Shown one piece after another: positions 16,278-23,668 of a stretch of 28,586 nucleotides of DNA (the stretch's first letter is position 1; every line of letters begins with the position of its first letter). This DNA comes from Pectinatus sp. (lineage in GTDB: Bacteria > Bacillota > Negativicutes > Selenomonadales > Selenomonadaceae), in NCBI GenBank assembly GCA_020025135.1, contig JAHHSQ010000018.1:1-28586 (forward strand), in the 5' to 3' direction. The notes under the pieces were generated by a model that worked only from the letters and a program-made list of their open reading frames with translations, was not told where the DNA came from and did no database searches. The position numbers and the translations under genes were made by a program.

Positions 16278-18095
16278 ATGAGCGTCAATCAGCATTTAAG
16301 AAATATAGCCATTATAGCCCATGTCGACCACGGCAAAACCACTTTGGTGGATGCTATGTTGAGACAGAGCCATATTTTTCGCGCTAATGAACAAGTAGCA
16401 GAAAGAGTTATGGATTCCAATGATTTGGAAAGAGAACGCGGTATCACTATTCTTTCTAAGAATACCGCTGTCATGTATAAAGATACCAAAATTAATATTG
16501 TCGACACACCGGGCCATGCCGATTTTGGTGGGGAAGTAGAACGCGTTTTGAACATGGTTGACGGCGTTTTACTCTTAGTCGACGCTTTTGAAGGTCCGAT
16601 GCCACAGACCAAATACGTCTTGAGAAAAGCCCTCGAACAGAAATTAAAACCAATAGTTGTTATCAATAAAATTGACCGTCCTGACCAACGCGTTGATGAA
16701 GTTTATGATGAAGTCTTAGAATTATTCATCGAATTGGGCGCTGACGACGAACAGCTCGAATTCCCAGTTGTTTATGCTTCTGCTCGCTCCGGTATTGCCA
16801 AGATGTCCATGGAGGAAGAAAGCGACAACTTGCAACCTTTGATGGATTTACTGCTCGAATATATTCCAGCACCACAAGGTGATGCAGATGGTCCTTTACA
16901 AATCATGGTCACCACCTTGGATTCTGATGAATACGTCGGTCGTGTCGCTGTCGGTCGCATCATGCGTGGTAAAGCTAAAGAAGGACAGAATGTTGTCATC
17001 ATCGACGGCGATGTACAGAAGAAGGCTAAGATTGGCCAGCTCTTCGTCTATCAGGGATTGAAGAGAATTCCCGTTAAGGAAGCGTTGCTTGGTGATATCG
17101 TCGCTATGACTGGTCTTGGTGAGGTCAGCATCGGTCATACCGTTGCCGATGTAGAATGTCCGGAAGCTTTACCGACCATTAGCATTGATGAACCGACCCT
17201 TTCCATGACCTTCGGTGTCAATACGAGTCCTTTTGCAGGACAAGAAGGTGAATTTGTCACCTCTCGTCATTTGAGAGACCGCCTCTTCAAGGAAGTAGAA
17301 ACTAATGTCAGCTTGCGCGTAGAAGAAACCGAAACGGCTGATACGTTTAAAGTTTCTGGTCGCGGCGAATTACATCTTTCCATTCTCATTGAAACCATGC
17401 GTCGCGAAGGTTTTGAATTGCAGATTGGTAAGCCAGAAGTTATCTACAAAACCATTGATGGAGTTTTGCAAGAACCGGTAGAACATTTGACCATTGAAGT
17501 TCCACAGGAATTTATGGGTACCGTCATGGAATCCTTGGGAACGAGAAAAGCGGAATTGTCCAATATGACCGAATTAGCTGGTTATTTGCGTATGGAATTT
17601 CTCATTCCAGCACGTGGCTTGATTGGTTTCCGCTCGGAATTTTTGACCAATACCAAAGGTAACGGCATTATGAACCATGTTTTCCATGGTTACGTTCCGT
17701 ACAAAGGCGATATTCCAGGCAGAGCACGTGGCTCTTTAGTTGCTTTTGAAAAAGGTGAAACCACTGCTTATGGCATCTATTCCTTACAGGACAGAGGAAC
17801 GATGTTCGTTTCTCCTAATCAGCCGGTTTATGAAGGCATGATTGTTGGAGAAAGCTCCCGCGATTTAGATATCGACATCAATCCGTGCAAAAAGAAGAAC
17901 GTCTCCAATATGCGTTCCAGTTCTTCGGATGAAGCCATTCGCCTCACTCCACCGCGTGTTTTGAGCTTGGAACAAGCTTTGGAATATATCAATAAAGATG
18001 AATTGGTGGAAGTTACACCTAAAAGTATTCGCCTTCGCAAAATGATTTTGGATAAACAACAGCGCGGTCGTATGAGAAAAAATAATAATAAATAA
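16278..18095 (+). CDS. typA: ribosome-associated GTPase TypA/BipA
   Basis: EF-G-like translational GTPase involved in ribosome assembly and stress adaptation. The 605 residues are full length. G1 is AHVDHGKTT at 14-22, the switch I region is RERGITILSKNT, G3 is DTPGHADFGGEVER from 76, and G4 is NKID at 130-133. The beta-barrel, EF-G-like domains III and V, and the BipA-specific C-terminal domain (VSNMRSSSSDEAI, LTPPRVLSLEQALEYI) follow. The ATG at 16278 has AAGAGGAGG upstream. It is probably cotranscribed with dapL. Confidence 0.97.
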   Translation: MSVNQHLRNIAIIAHVDHGKTTLVDAMLRQSHIFRANEQVAERVMDSNDLERERGITILSKNTAVMYKDTKINIVDTPGHADFGGEVERVLNMVDGVLLLVDAFEGPMPQTKYVLRKALEQKLKPIVVINKIDRPDQRVDEVYDEVLELFIELGADDEQLEFPVVYASARSGIAKMSMEEESDNLQPLMDLLLEYIPAPQGDADGPLQIMVTTLDSDEYVGRVAVGRIMRGKAKEGQNVVIIDGDVQKKAKIGQLFVYQGLKRIPVKEALLGDIVAMTGLGEVSIGHTVADVECPEALPTISIDEPTLSMTFGVNTSPFAGQEGEFVTSRHLRDRLFKEVETNVSLRVEETETADTFKVSGRGELHLSILIETMRREGFELQIGKPEVIYKTIDGVLQEPVEHLTIEVPQEFMGTVMESLGTRKAELSNMTELAGYLRMEFLIPARGLIGFRSEFLTNTKGNGIMNHVFHGYVPYKGDIPGRARGSLVAFEKGETTAYGIYSLQDRGTMFVSPNQPVYEGMIVGESSRDLDIDINPCKKKNVSNMRSSSSDEAIRLTPPRVLSLEQALEYINKDELVEVTPKSIRLRKMILDKQQRGRMRKNNNK

Positions 18096-18113
18096 TAAAA
18101 TATTTTCGAAAAA

Positions 18114-18131
18114 AAAAGGAAAAATCCTTTT
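18114..18131 (+). terminator. weak terminator after typA
   Basis: AAAAGGA (18114-18120), loop AAAA, TCCTTTT (18125-18131) form a 7-bp, AT-rich stem whose descending arm supplies the T residues. It begins 18 nt after the typA stop, immediately before the sepF promoter. Confidence 0.4.
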
Positions 18132-18132
18132 G

Positions 18133-18162
18133 TTGTAGAAGTATCATTAGTATAGGTATTAT
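18133..18162 (+). promoter_or_regulatory. promoter of sepF
   Basis: TTGTAG at 18133-18138 and TATTAT at 18157-18162 with an 18-bp spacer, about 37 nt upstream of the sepF start codon. Confidence 0.5.
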
Positions 18163-18198
18163 TATGGTATTAAATATGACATGAGGAGGGAAATAGAA

Positions 18199-18738
18199 GT
18201 GGATTTTATTAGTAAAGTCAAAAATATTCTGATGCCACTAGAAGAAGTGGAAGATGATACTTTTGTAGATGAAGCAGAGGAAAAACCGGTCGTTAAATCT
18301 GCTCATAAAACAGCTGAATATCAAGTAGCTAATGGCGAAACGATAGCAGCAGCGTCCGCGCCGTCCTATGATAGTAATATTTCTGACATCAAGATAAACC
18401 GCAGTTATTCTAAGCATACCAAACACAATAAGCGTAAGGGCAATGAAGACCCAGATATGCGCATCTTGGTTTTCACGCTTAACGCTTTTGATGATGTTAA
18501 AGAAGCTGCTGATGCTTTGAAGCAAAAACGCGCTTTAGTTGTAAATTATGAAATGGTTGATACGGCAGTGCAAAAACGTAGCTGTGATTTTATCAATGGC
18601 GTTTGCTATGTCTTAAACGGTGAAGTGAAACGCATCACCAAAACCATGGTCTTATATGTACCAGAAAATGTCTCCATCAGTAGTGGTCTTGTGCGCAGAG
18701 ATGTTGATGGCATCTTCGCCTCACAGCATATTGGTTAA
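18199..18738 (+). CDS. sepF: cell division protein SepF
   Basis: SepF links the FtsZ ring to the membrane and bundles FtsZ polymers. The start is GTG 18199: AGGAGGG at 18184-18190 is 8 nt upstream and overlaps the ATG at 18181 that opens the longer frame. The protein has 179 residues. An N-terminal stretch (MDFISKVKNILMPL) probably forms the amphipathic membrane helix. A poorly conserved acidic linker follows. The C-terminal SepF domain starts near MRILVFTLNAFDDVKEAADA and includes ALVVNYEMVD and CDFINGVCYVLNGEVKRI. It is a single-gene unit between its own promoter and a hairpin. Confidence 0.9.
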   Translation: MDFISKVKNILMPLEEVEDDTFVDEAEEKPVVKSAHKTAEYQVANGETIAAASAPSYDSNISDIKINRSYSKHTKHNKRKGNEDPDMRILVFTLNAFDDVKEAADALKQKRALVVNYEMVDTAVQKRSCDFINGVCYVLNGEVKRITKTMVLYVPENVSISSGLVRRDVDGIFASQHIG

Positions 18739-18767
18739 GAGCATTTTCGCAAACAAATAAATAACCC

Positions 18768-18802
18768 AAAAAATATACGGCTCCTCTTTGGGGAGCCGTA
18801 TA
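18768..18802 (-). terminator. terminator of the yitT-like gene, possibly bidirectional
   Basis: A perfect 11-bp stem, TATACGGCTCC (18774-18784) with GGAGCCGTATA (18792-18802), and a 7-nt loop. On the minus strand it is followed by six T (the A run at 18768-18773), so it should end the minus-strand gene. It may also stop convergent sepF transcription, though no T tract follows on the plus strand. Confidence 0.75.
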
Positions 18803-18814
18803 ATAATATCATAT

Positions 18815-19711
18815 CTAAATATCATTTTCGTTTTCTTCTTTGCGCATTTTTATCAACTTTTCTGGAATATTGTTGCGCACGGTAAAACCGCGTCCACTGA
18901 CTTCTGCCGTGTCAACGATGATTATAAAGGCCGTCTTATCAAAAGACCGAACAATGGTGCGAATTTTTTCCACTTGACTGAGTGTAACGACAACAAACAT
19001 GATATTCTTTTCTTGGTGGGAAAAACCACCTTCGCCATGTAAAAATGTTACACCCCTATGTAAGTATCGCATGATAACGGGTGCGATTCTTTCCACTTCC
19101 GGAGACATAATGATGATAGATTTGCGTCTGTTGAAACCAGCCACCACTTTGTTGGTCATTTCTGCCGTAGCGTACATGCTGATGAGGGTAAAAAGACCGA
19201 TATTGGCATTGAACATGAAGATGCCAACTAAAATGATGATGAAATTCAATCCGAAAATGGCGGTTCCAACATCATAGGAGAAAAATTTTTTTATTACAGC
19301 CCCCACGACATCTAGACCGCCTGTATTGGCACTGGCACGGAAGATAAGACCGTAACCTATGCCGCAGATGAGCCCTCCGTAAATAGAATTGAGCATTAAA
19401 TCATGCACAAAGTAATGGGCGCTCAAAAAACTAGTGAAATCAATACAGAGGGAAAAGAGAATGGTGCCGATAATCGTATCTACCGCATATAGTTTTCCGA
19501 AAACGCGATAGGCTAGATAGACAATCGGGATATTGTAAAAAATCAACTGCGTCCCGACGGGCCATTTGAATATGTAGTAGAAGATAATAGCGAGACCGCT
19601 CAAACCGCCAGACAGCAATTTGGCCGGAATGATAAAAGTGTTGATGCCGATACCGCACAACAAACAACCTGCTAATATTTGTATATAGCGGCGTAAATGA
19701 TGAGTGAACAT
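18815..19711 (-). CDS. YitT-family integral membrane protein
   Basis: A 298-residue membrane protein of the YitT (DUF161/DUF2179) family. The N-terminal ~190 residues hold five or six hydrophobic helices, with the family motifs INTFIIPAKLLSGGLSG and ASANTGGLDVVG. The C-terminal ~100 residues form a soluble DUF2179-like domain, including RRKSIIIMSPE, GVTFLHGEGGFS and the terminal SGRGF. It is presumably a transporter or membrane regulator; the substrate is not known. A perfect AGGAGGG lies 5 nt upstream of the ATG, so the start is secure. It is convergent with sepF and divergent from the fur-family gene. Confidence 0.9.
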   Translation of the reverse strand: MFTHHLRRYIQILAGCLLCGIGINTFIIPAKLLSGGLSGLAIIFYYIFKWPVGTQLIFYNIPIVYLAYRVFGKLYAVDTIIGTILFSLCIDFTSFLSAHYFVHDLMLNSIYGGLICGIGYGLIFRASANTGGLDVVGAVIKKFFSYDVGTAIFGLNFIIILVGIFMFNANIGLFTLISMYATAEMTNKVVAGFNRRKSIIIMSPEVERIAPVIMRYLHRGVTFLHGEGGFSHQEKNIMFVVVTLSQVEKIRTIVRSFDKTAFIIIVDTAEVSGRGFTVRNNIPEKLIKMRKEENENDI

Positions 19712-19926
19712 GATATCCCTCCTAAAATAACAGGTAAGTTTGACAATCTTTCCAGCTCAGTTCATGGGAACTAATAAGAATATATCATATTTATATGAAG
19801 AATAAAATATCTATTTTGTGAACTTTGGGGAGAAAGATAGCCCGTTTTTAGGGATAAAATACTTTTTGCTGTTCCTTTGTTCTTAGAGAGGATTATCGAC
19901 CAACTATTTTATGTGTCGCGTAGATG

Positions 19927-19985
19927 GGCAGAGGCATTTACGAGGCGGATGTCGGGGAAAAGAAGGAGGAGGTTACGCCTCTGCC
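19927..19985 (+). other. leader hairpin upstream of the fur-family gene
   Basis: GGCAGAGGC (19927-19935) and GCCTCTGCC (19977-19985) form a perfect 9-bp helix enclosing a 41-nt purine-rich loop. The loop contains AAGGAGGAGG with no start codon at a usable distance after it. It probably belongs to the 5' untranslated region of the fur-family gene and may be regulatory; it matches no riboswitch I recognise. The rest of 19712-20045 contains TTGACA at 19740-19745 without a good -10, and no gene. Confidence 0.4.
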
Positions 19986-20045
19986 GGTAAAACCAATTTG
20001 TCTTTATAAGCAGAGCGGTTTTAGCGTTAGTAGCAGAAAATGATA

Positions 20046-20217
20046 ATGAAACCAAATATCACTATACAGGATTTAGCAGATAGATTGCAGGGGCCACATC
20101 GCAAATTAACGCCTCAGAGGCGCACTATTTTGCAGATGTTCATCGACAATGCTGGAGAACATTTTAGTGCAGAAGATATTCACTATCGTCTGCATAAACA
20201 AAACTGCGAGATTGGGT
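20046..20217 (+). CDS. Fur-family repressor, 5' exon
   Basis: The N-terminal half of a Fur-family winged-helix metal-dependent repressor: residues 1-57 include HRKLTPQRRTILQMF and EHFSAEDIHYRLHKQNCEIG. The coding sequence stops exactly where a group I intron begins; the first in-frame codon over the junction (20217-20219) is TAA. The remainder of the protein, from LATVYRSLELM onward, is in the same phase at 20610-20903. An ATG at 20040 is an alternative start. No clear ribosome site is visible, which is unusual beside its well-marked neighbours. Confidence 0.8.
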
Positions 20218-20608
20218 AAATGCCCTTCGTATTGCTGAGCAGTGCGAACTCTACGTTAAATGCTTTGAATTCCTAAAGCCGTGTGACCAAAAGGAGCGAG
20301 GAAACTGGCTTCGCGGGGCGAAAGCAGAAAAAATCACGCGGATGGCATAAGGTGAAAAAAAGCAGTTTTCTGTCCTAAGTGCTAAAAAAATGGATGTTTA
20401 GCAGGGAAGTCCCTAAACTCAAGAGAGCAGGGGAAACCCCCAACGACTATCTCCTTGAGGGAGAGTAAAACCGCAAGCGTCAACAGATAGGCGGAAGAAA
20501 AATGTAGCTACTCGCTGAGTAGAAGAAATAGTCTACACTGCCATGAAAGTGGCAGAGGTCTACTTCGGTAAGACTGCATCGGAAGTTGCGCTCTGATGTG
20601 AATACTAG
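20218..20608 (+). ncRNA. group I self-splicing intron (IA2-like, no ORF)
   Basis: About 391 nt with no ORF. P1: exon end GGGT (20214-20217) pairs with GCCC (20222-20225), with the expected U-G pair at the 5' splice site. P7: GACTAT after CAAC (R element, 20445-20450) pairs with ATAGTC (20528-20533, S element). Between them, CTCC/GGGAG resembles P7.1, CCGC/GCGG is a further stem, and CTACTC/GAGTAG is a good P8. After P7', CTGCCA/TGGCAG is P9, followed by two more stems. The P7 to P9 segment closely resembles the phage T4 td intron as I recall it. The 3' end near TACTAG (G20608) fits the position of omega-G and a 3-bp P10 (exon GTT with 20219-20221). The exact 3' end is uncertain. Confidence 0.85.
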
Positions 20609-20903
20609 GTTAGCCACCGTATATCGCAGTTTGGAATTGATGGCAGAATTGAAAATATTACAGCGCAATGATTTCGGTGATGGTTGCCGGCGCTATGAAC
20701 TAAATGTCAACGATTGTGAAGAACACCATCACCATCATTTAATTTGTTTGGAATGTGGCCAGGTCGAAGAATTTGTCGATGACCTTTTAGATGACTTGGA
20801 AGCAGATATTTTGGCCAAAAAAGGTTTTCAAGTCACCAATCATCAAGTTACTTTTTATGGCTATTGTCGGGCCTGTCAGGAGAAAAAAAGTGCACAAAAA
20901 TAG
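20609..20903 (+). CDS. Fur-family repressor, 3' exon
   Basis: The C-terminal part of the same Fur-family protein, beginning LATVYRSLELMAELKIL (recognition helix, codons from 20610) and continuing FGDGCRRYEL, a His-rich stretch (EEHHHHH), CLECG and CRAC. The two CxxC pairs are the structural zinc site; the His cluster is the regulatory metal site. GYCRAC near the end of the domain fits Fur better than PerR or Zur, but the metal cannot be fixed by eye. It can be translated only after intron removal, unless an internal start (TTG 20586, ATG 20640) is used. hemZ starts inside its last codons. Confidence 0.8.
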
Positions 20904-22368
20904 ATTTATTGCCGGTATTGATATCGGTACAGAGGGGGAAATCGTCCTCAAGATGATAAAGGAGTTATTGCTCCTTTTTCATCTCCCTTGGCAAGAAGGT
21001 TCCAGCGGAGCGAAATTAAAGATAGAGAATTTTTTTTCTGCCTCTTGGGGCAAGACTGTGTTGCGCTGGGAATTAGGGTTAGAAAAAAGAGTATTATCCC
21101 GCAGAGAGCCAATTGTAGGCATTTTGAGCAAGGCCGAAGAACACCGCTTGATAAAACTCAATCTCTTTTTCTTGCTCGGCAAAATTTATGGTTTACCGGT
21201 AGCACCATGGGGCATCTTGCACGGCATTCGCCCCACCAAAATCATTCATCGCTATATTGATTCTGGAAAAAGTCGCGCAGAGATTTTGCAAAAATGTGAG
21301 CGAGATTACCTCGTCAGCCCACAAAAAGCTAAACTTTTGACGGATATCGCCTTTTTTCAAAGGCCGATACTTAAGACTAGTACACCTCAAACGGTCAGCA
21401 TTTATATTGGTGTTCCCTTCTGCCGTTCACGTTGTCTGTACTGCTCTTTTCCTGCCAATATTATGAATGAAAAAAATATGCCCTTGGTCGATGCCTTTAT
21501 GGTGGCCTTAAAAAAAGAGGTAGAGGCGACAAAGGAGCTTCTCCAGCACCACCACCTGAAGGTACAAAATGTCTATATTGGCGGAGGTACGCCGAGTAGT
21601 TTGCCCGAAAAGTATTTTGCTCAGCTACTTGCGTATGCTCGCGAAATGATGGATAATAGTACCTATGAATTTACTGTCGAGGCAGGAAGACCCGATACCT
21701 TGACGGTAGAGAAAATGCAACTGATGGCCGATGCTGGAGTGGACCGCATCAGTCTCAATCCGCAGACCATGCAGGAGAAAACCTTGCATTTGATTGGGCG
21801 ACAACATACGCCACAGGATATTGTGCATAGTTATGAGCAGTTGCGCGCTTATACCAGTGCTAAAATCAATATGGACTTGATTTTGGGCTTGCCTAATGAA
21901 ACCGTGGCCGAAGTGGCAGATACCCTCACTCAGGTTTTGCGTTTGGCACCGGAAGATATTACCGTGCATGCTCTGGCCCTCAAGAAAGGGTCCAATCTGA
22001 AGATAAATCAAGACAAATGGCAATTACCTTCTGATAGTGTCGTGCAAGAAATGGGAAGAATTACAGAAGAGGCGCTGGTAAATGCCCGTTATGTACCGTA
22101 TTACCTTTACAGACAGGGGTATATTAGCGGTCAACTGGAAAATATTGGCTATGCTCAGCCAGGCGCTTGGAGCATGTACAATATTCAAATCATGAGTGAA
22201 AAGCAGACTATTTTAGGTATCGGTGGCAATGCTTCTACCAAGATAGTTTCTGAGCGAGGCGAAAAGTATCTGCATACCGTTTTTAATCCCAAGGATTTGC
22301 TTACCTATTTACGTAATGTCGATACATACATCGAGAAAAAGCGGGTTTTAGCAGCACAATATTTATAG
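20890..22368 (+). CDS. hemZ: coproporphyrinogen dehydrogenase-like radical SAM protein HemZ
   Basis: Oxygen-independent coproporphyrinogen III oxidase family (HemN/HemZ-type), a candidate for the step to protoporphyrinogen. The frame opens at 20791, but GTG 20890 has AGGAG seven bases upstream; this gives 492 residues, close to B. subtilis HemZ. An N-terminal ~165-residue HemZ-specific region precedes the radical SAM core. The cluster motif CxxxCxxC is C178, C182, C185 (FCRSRCLYC), after YIGVPF. Further motifs are NVYIGGGTPSSLP, VEAGRPDTLT and MDLILGLPNET. It overlaps the fur 3' exon by 14 nt and precedes hisS by 29 nt, an arrangement I associate with Negativicutes. HemZ activity in heme synthesis is less certain than HemN's. 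Confidence 0.9.
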   Translation: MHKNRFIAGIDIGTEGEIVLKMIKELLLLFHLPWQEGSSGAKLKIENFFSASWGKTVLRWELGLEKRVLSRREPIVGILSKAEEHRLIKLNLFFLLGKIYGLPVAPWGILHGIRPTKIIHRYIDSGKSRAEILQKCERDYLVSPQKAKLLTDIAFFQRPILKTSTPQTVSIYIGVPFCRSRCLYCSFPANIMNEKNMPLVDAFMVALKKEVEATKELLQHHHLKVQNVYIGGGTPSSLPEKYFAQLLAYAREMMDNSTYEFTVEAGRPDTLTVEKMQLMADAGVDRISLNPQTMQEKTLHLIGRQHTPQDIVHSYEQLRAYTSAKINMDLILGLPNETVAEVADTLTQVLRLAPEDITVHALALKKGSNLKINQDKWQLPSDSVVQEMGRITEEALVNARYVPYYLYRQGYISGQLENIGYAQPGAWSMYNIQIMSEKQTILGIGGNASTKIVSERGEKYLHTVFNPKDLLTYLRNVDTYIEKKRVLAAQYL

Positions 22369-22397
22369 AATTTTAAACTTTAGAAAGGAGTAGTTTT

Positions 22398-23666
22398 ATG
22401 TTAGCAACTATACCACGTGGAACGAAAGATATTTTACCAAATGAGATTTACAAATGGACCTACTTAGAAGAAAAAATGCGTGAAGCGGCAGCTCTGTACG
22501 GTTTTTCGGAAATTAGAACGCCGATGTTTGAGTATACAGAACTGTTTTTGCGCGGTATTGGTGATACAACCGACGTTGTGGAAAAAGAGATGTACACTTT
22601 TACCGATAGAGGCAATCGCAGTATTACCCTGCGCCCAGAAAATACCGCCTCCGCCGTGCGCGCTTACTTGCAAAATAAGTTATATGCTAACACGAATTTG
22701 GTGAAGCTGTTTTACATCGGTTCGATGTTCCGGTACGATAAACCACAAGCAGGGCGGTATCGTGAATTCCATCAATTTGGCGTGGAAAGTATCGGTACAG
22801 CTGACCCCTATTCCGATGCGGAAATCATCGCTTTTGCCAATGATTTTCTCTGTAAAATACTCGGTTTAAAAGATATTGTCTTGAAGTTGAACTCTGTCGG
22901 TTGTCCGAAATGCCGAGCAGCCTATAAAAAAGCTTTGCAAGATTTCTTTAAACCGCATTACGACGAACTTTGTTCGGATTGTCAGGGCCGATTTGACCGC
23001 AATCCATTGCGTATTTTGGACTGCAAAAATGAAACTTGCAAGGCTTTAGGAGAAAATGCGCCGCAAATTGTTGACTATCTGTGTCCAGATTGTGCAGCTC
23101 ATTTTACAGCTGTACAGAAATATCTGCAGGCGGCAGAGGTCCCTTACGTTTTAGACCCGACTTTAGTGCGCGGTTTGGATTATTACACGCGGACAGCATT
23201 TGAATTTAAATTCTTGCCACTAGGAGCGCAAAGTACCGTTTTAGGTGGTGGTCGCTATGATGGACTCATTGAAGAGTGTGGCGGCAAGCATACGCCAGCT
23301 ATCGGTTTTGCTAGCGGTTTAGAACGTTTGCTTTTGGCTTTAGAAATGCAGGAGCTTTTACCACCAGCACCGCAAGGTTGCGATGTTTTTCTTATCACTT
23401 TGGGCGAACAGGCCAAGATGGTTGGCTTAAAGCTGTTGCGCGAAATGCGAGCCGCTAAACTGAGTGCTTTGACGGCCTATGACTCTGCTGGTATGAAATC
23501 CCAAATGAAACAGGCCAATAGGGCCGCTGCCCGTTATGCCGTCATTATCGGTGATGATGAATTGGCAAGGAATGTAGCTGTTCTCCGCAATATGCAAGAT
23601 AGCGAGCAGAAAGAAATTCCTCTTTCTGCTGTTATAAAGAACTTAATTTTTGAGGTGAAGAAGTAG
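22398..23666 (+). CDS. hisS: histidine-tRNA ligase
   Basis: Class II aminoacyl-tRNA synthetase charging tRNA-His. The 422 residues are full length. It begins with the typical IPRGTKDILP. Motif 2 is in the LFYIGSMFRYDKPQAGRYREFHQ region, the histidine-binding motif LVRGLDYYT is at 256-264, and the second His motif GGGRYDG at 283-289; the anticodon-binding domain fills the last ~95 residues. ATG 22398 has GAAAGGAG upstream. Four Cys (CPKC, CSDC) plus further CxxC pairs in the insertion domain may bind zinc. aspS follows 2 nt after the stop codon; the hisS-aspS pair is conserved in Firmicutes. No T-box leader is visible. Confidence 0.98.
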   Translation: MLATIPRGTKDILPNEIYKWTYLEEKMREAAALYGFSEIRTPMFEYTELFLRGIGDTTDVVEKEMYTFTDRGNRSITLRPENTASAVRAYLQNKLYANTNLVKLFYIGSMFRYDKPQAGRYREFHQFGVESIGTADPYSDAEIIAFANDFLCKILGLKDIVLKLNSVGCPKCRAAYKKALQDFFKPHYDELCSDCQGRFDRNPLRILDCKNETCKALGENAPQIVDYLCPDCAAHFTAVQKYLQAAEVPYVLDPTLVRGLDYYTRTAFEFKFLPLGAQSTVLGGGRYDGLIEECGGKHTPAIGFASGLERLLLALEMQELLPPAPQGCDVFLITLGEQAKMVGLKLLREMRAAKLSALTAYDSAGMKSQMKQANRAAARYAVIIGDDELARNVAVLRNMQDSEQKEIPLSAVIKNLIFEVKK

Positions 23667-23668
23667 TC

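Noticed and set aside
18238..18525. Minus-strand open frame of 95 residues in sepF
   Set aside because: It lies within the conserved SepF coding region and has no independent signals.
20218..20608. IStron (group I intron fused to an IS605 element)
   Set aside because: No tnpA or tnpB coding sequence lies in the segment and the 5' flank is TTGGGT rather than a TTGAT-type target; a plain ORF-less group I intron fits better.
20218..20608. Group II intron
   Set aside because: It does not start with GTGYG and has no recognisable domain V; the P7 and P9 stems are of group I type.
22369..22397. T-box leader for hisS-aspS
   Set aside because: Only 29 nt separate hemZ and hisS, and no T-box consensus occurs there or upstream of hemZ.
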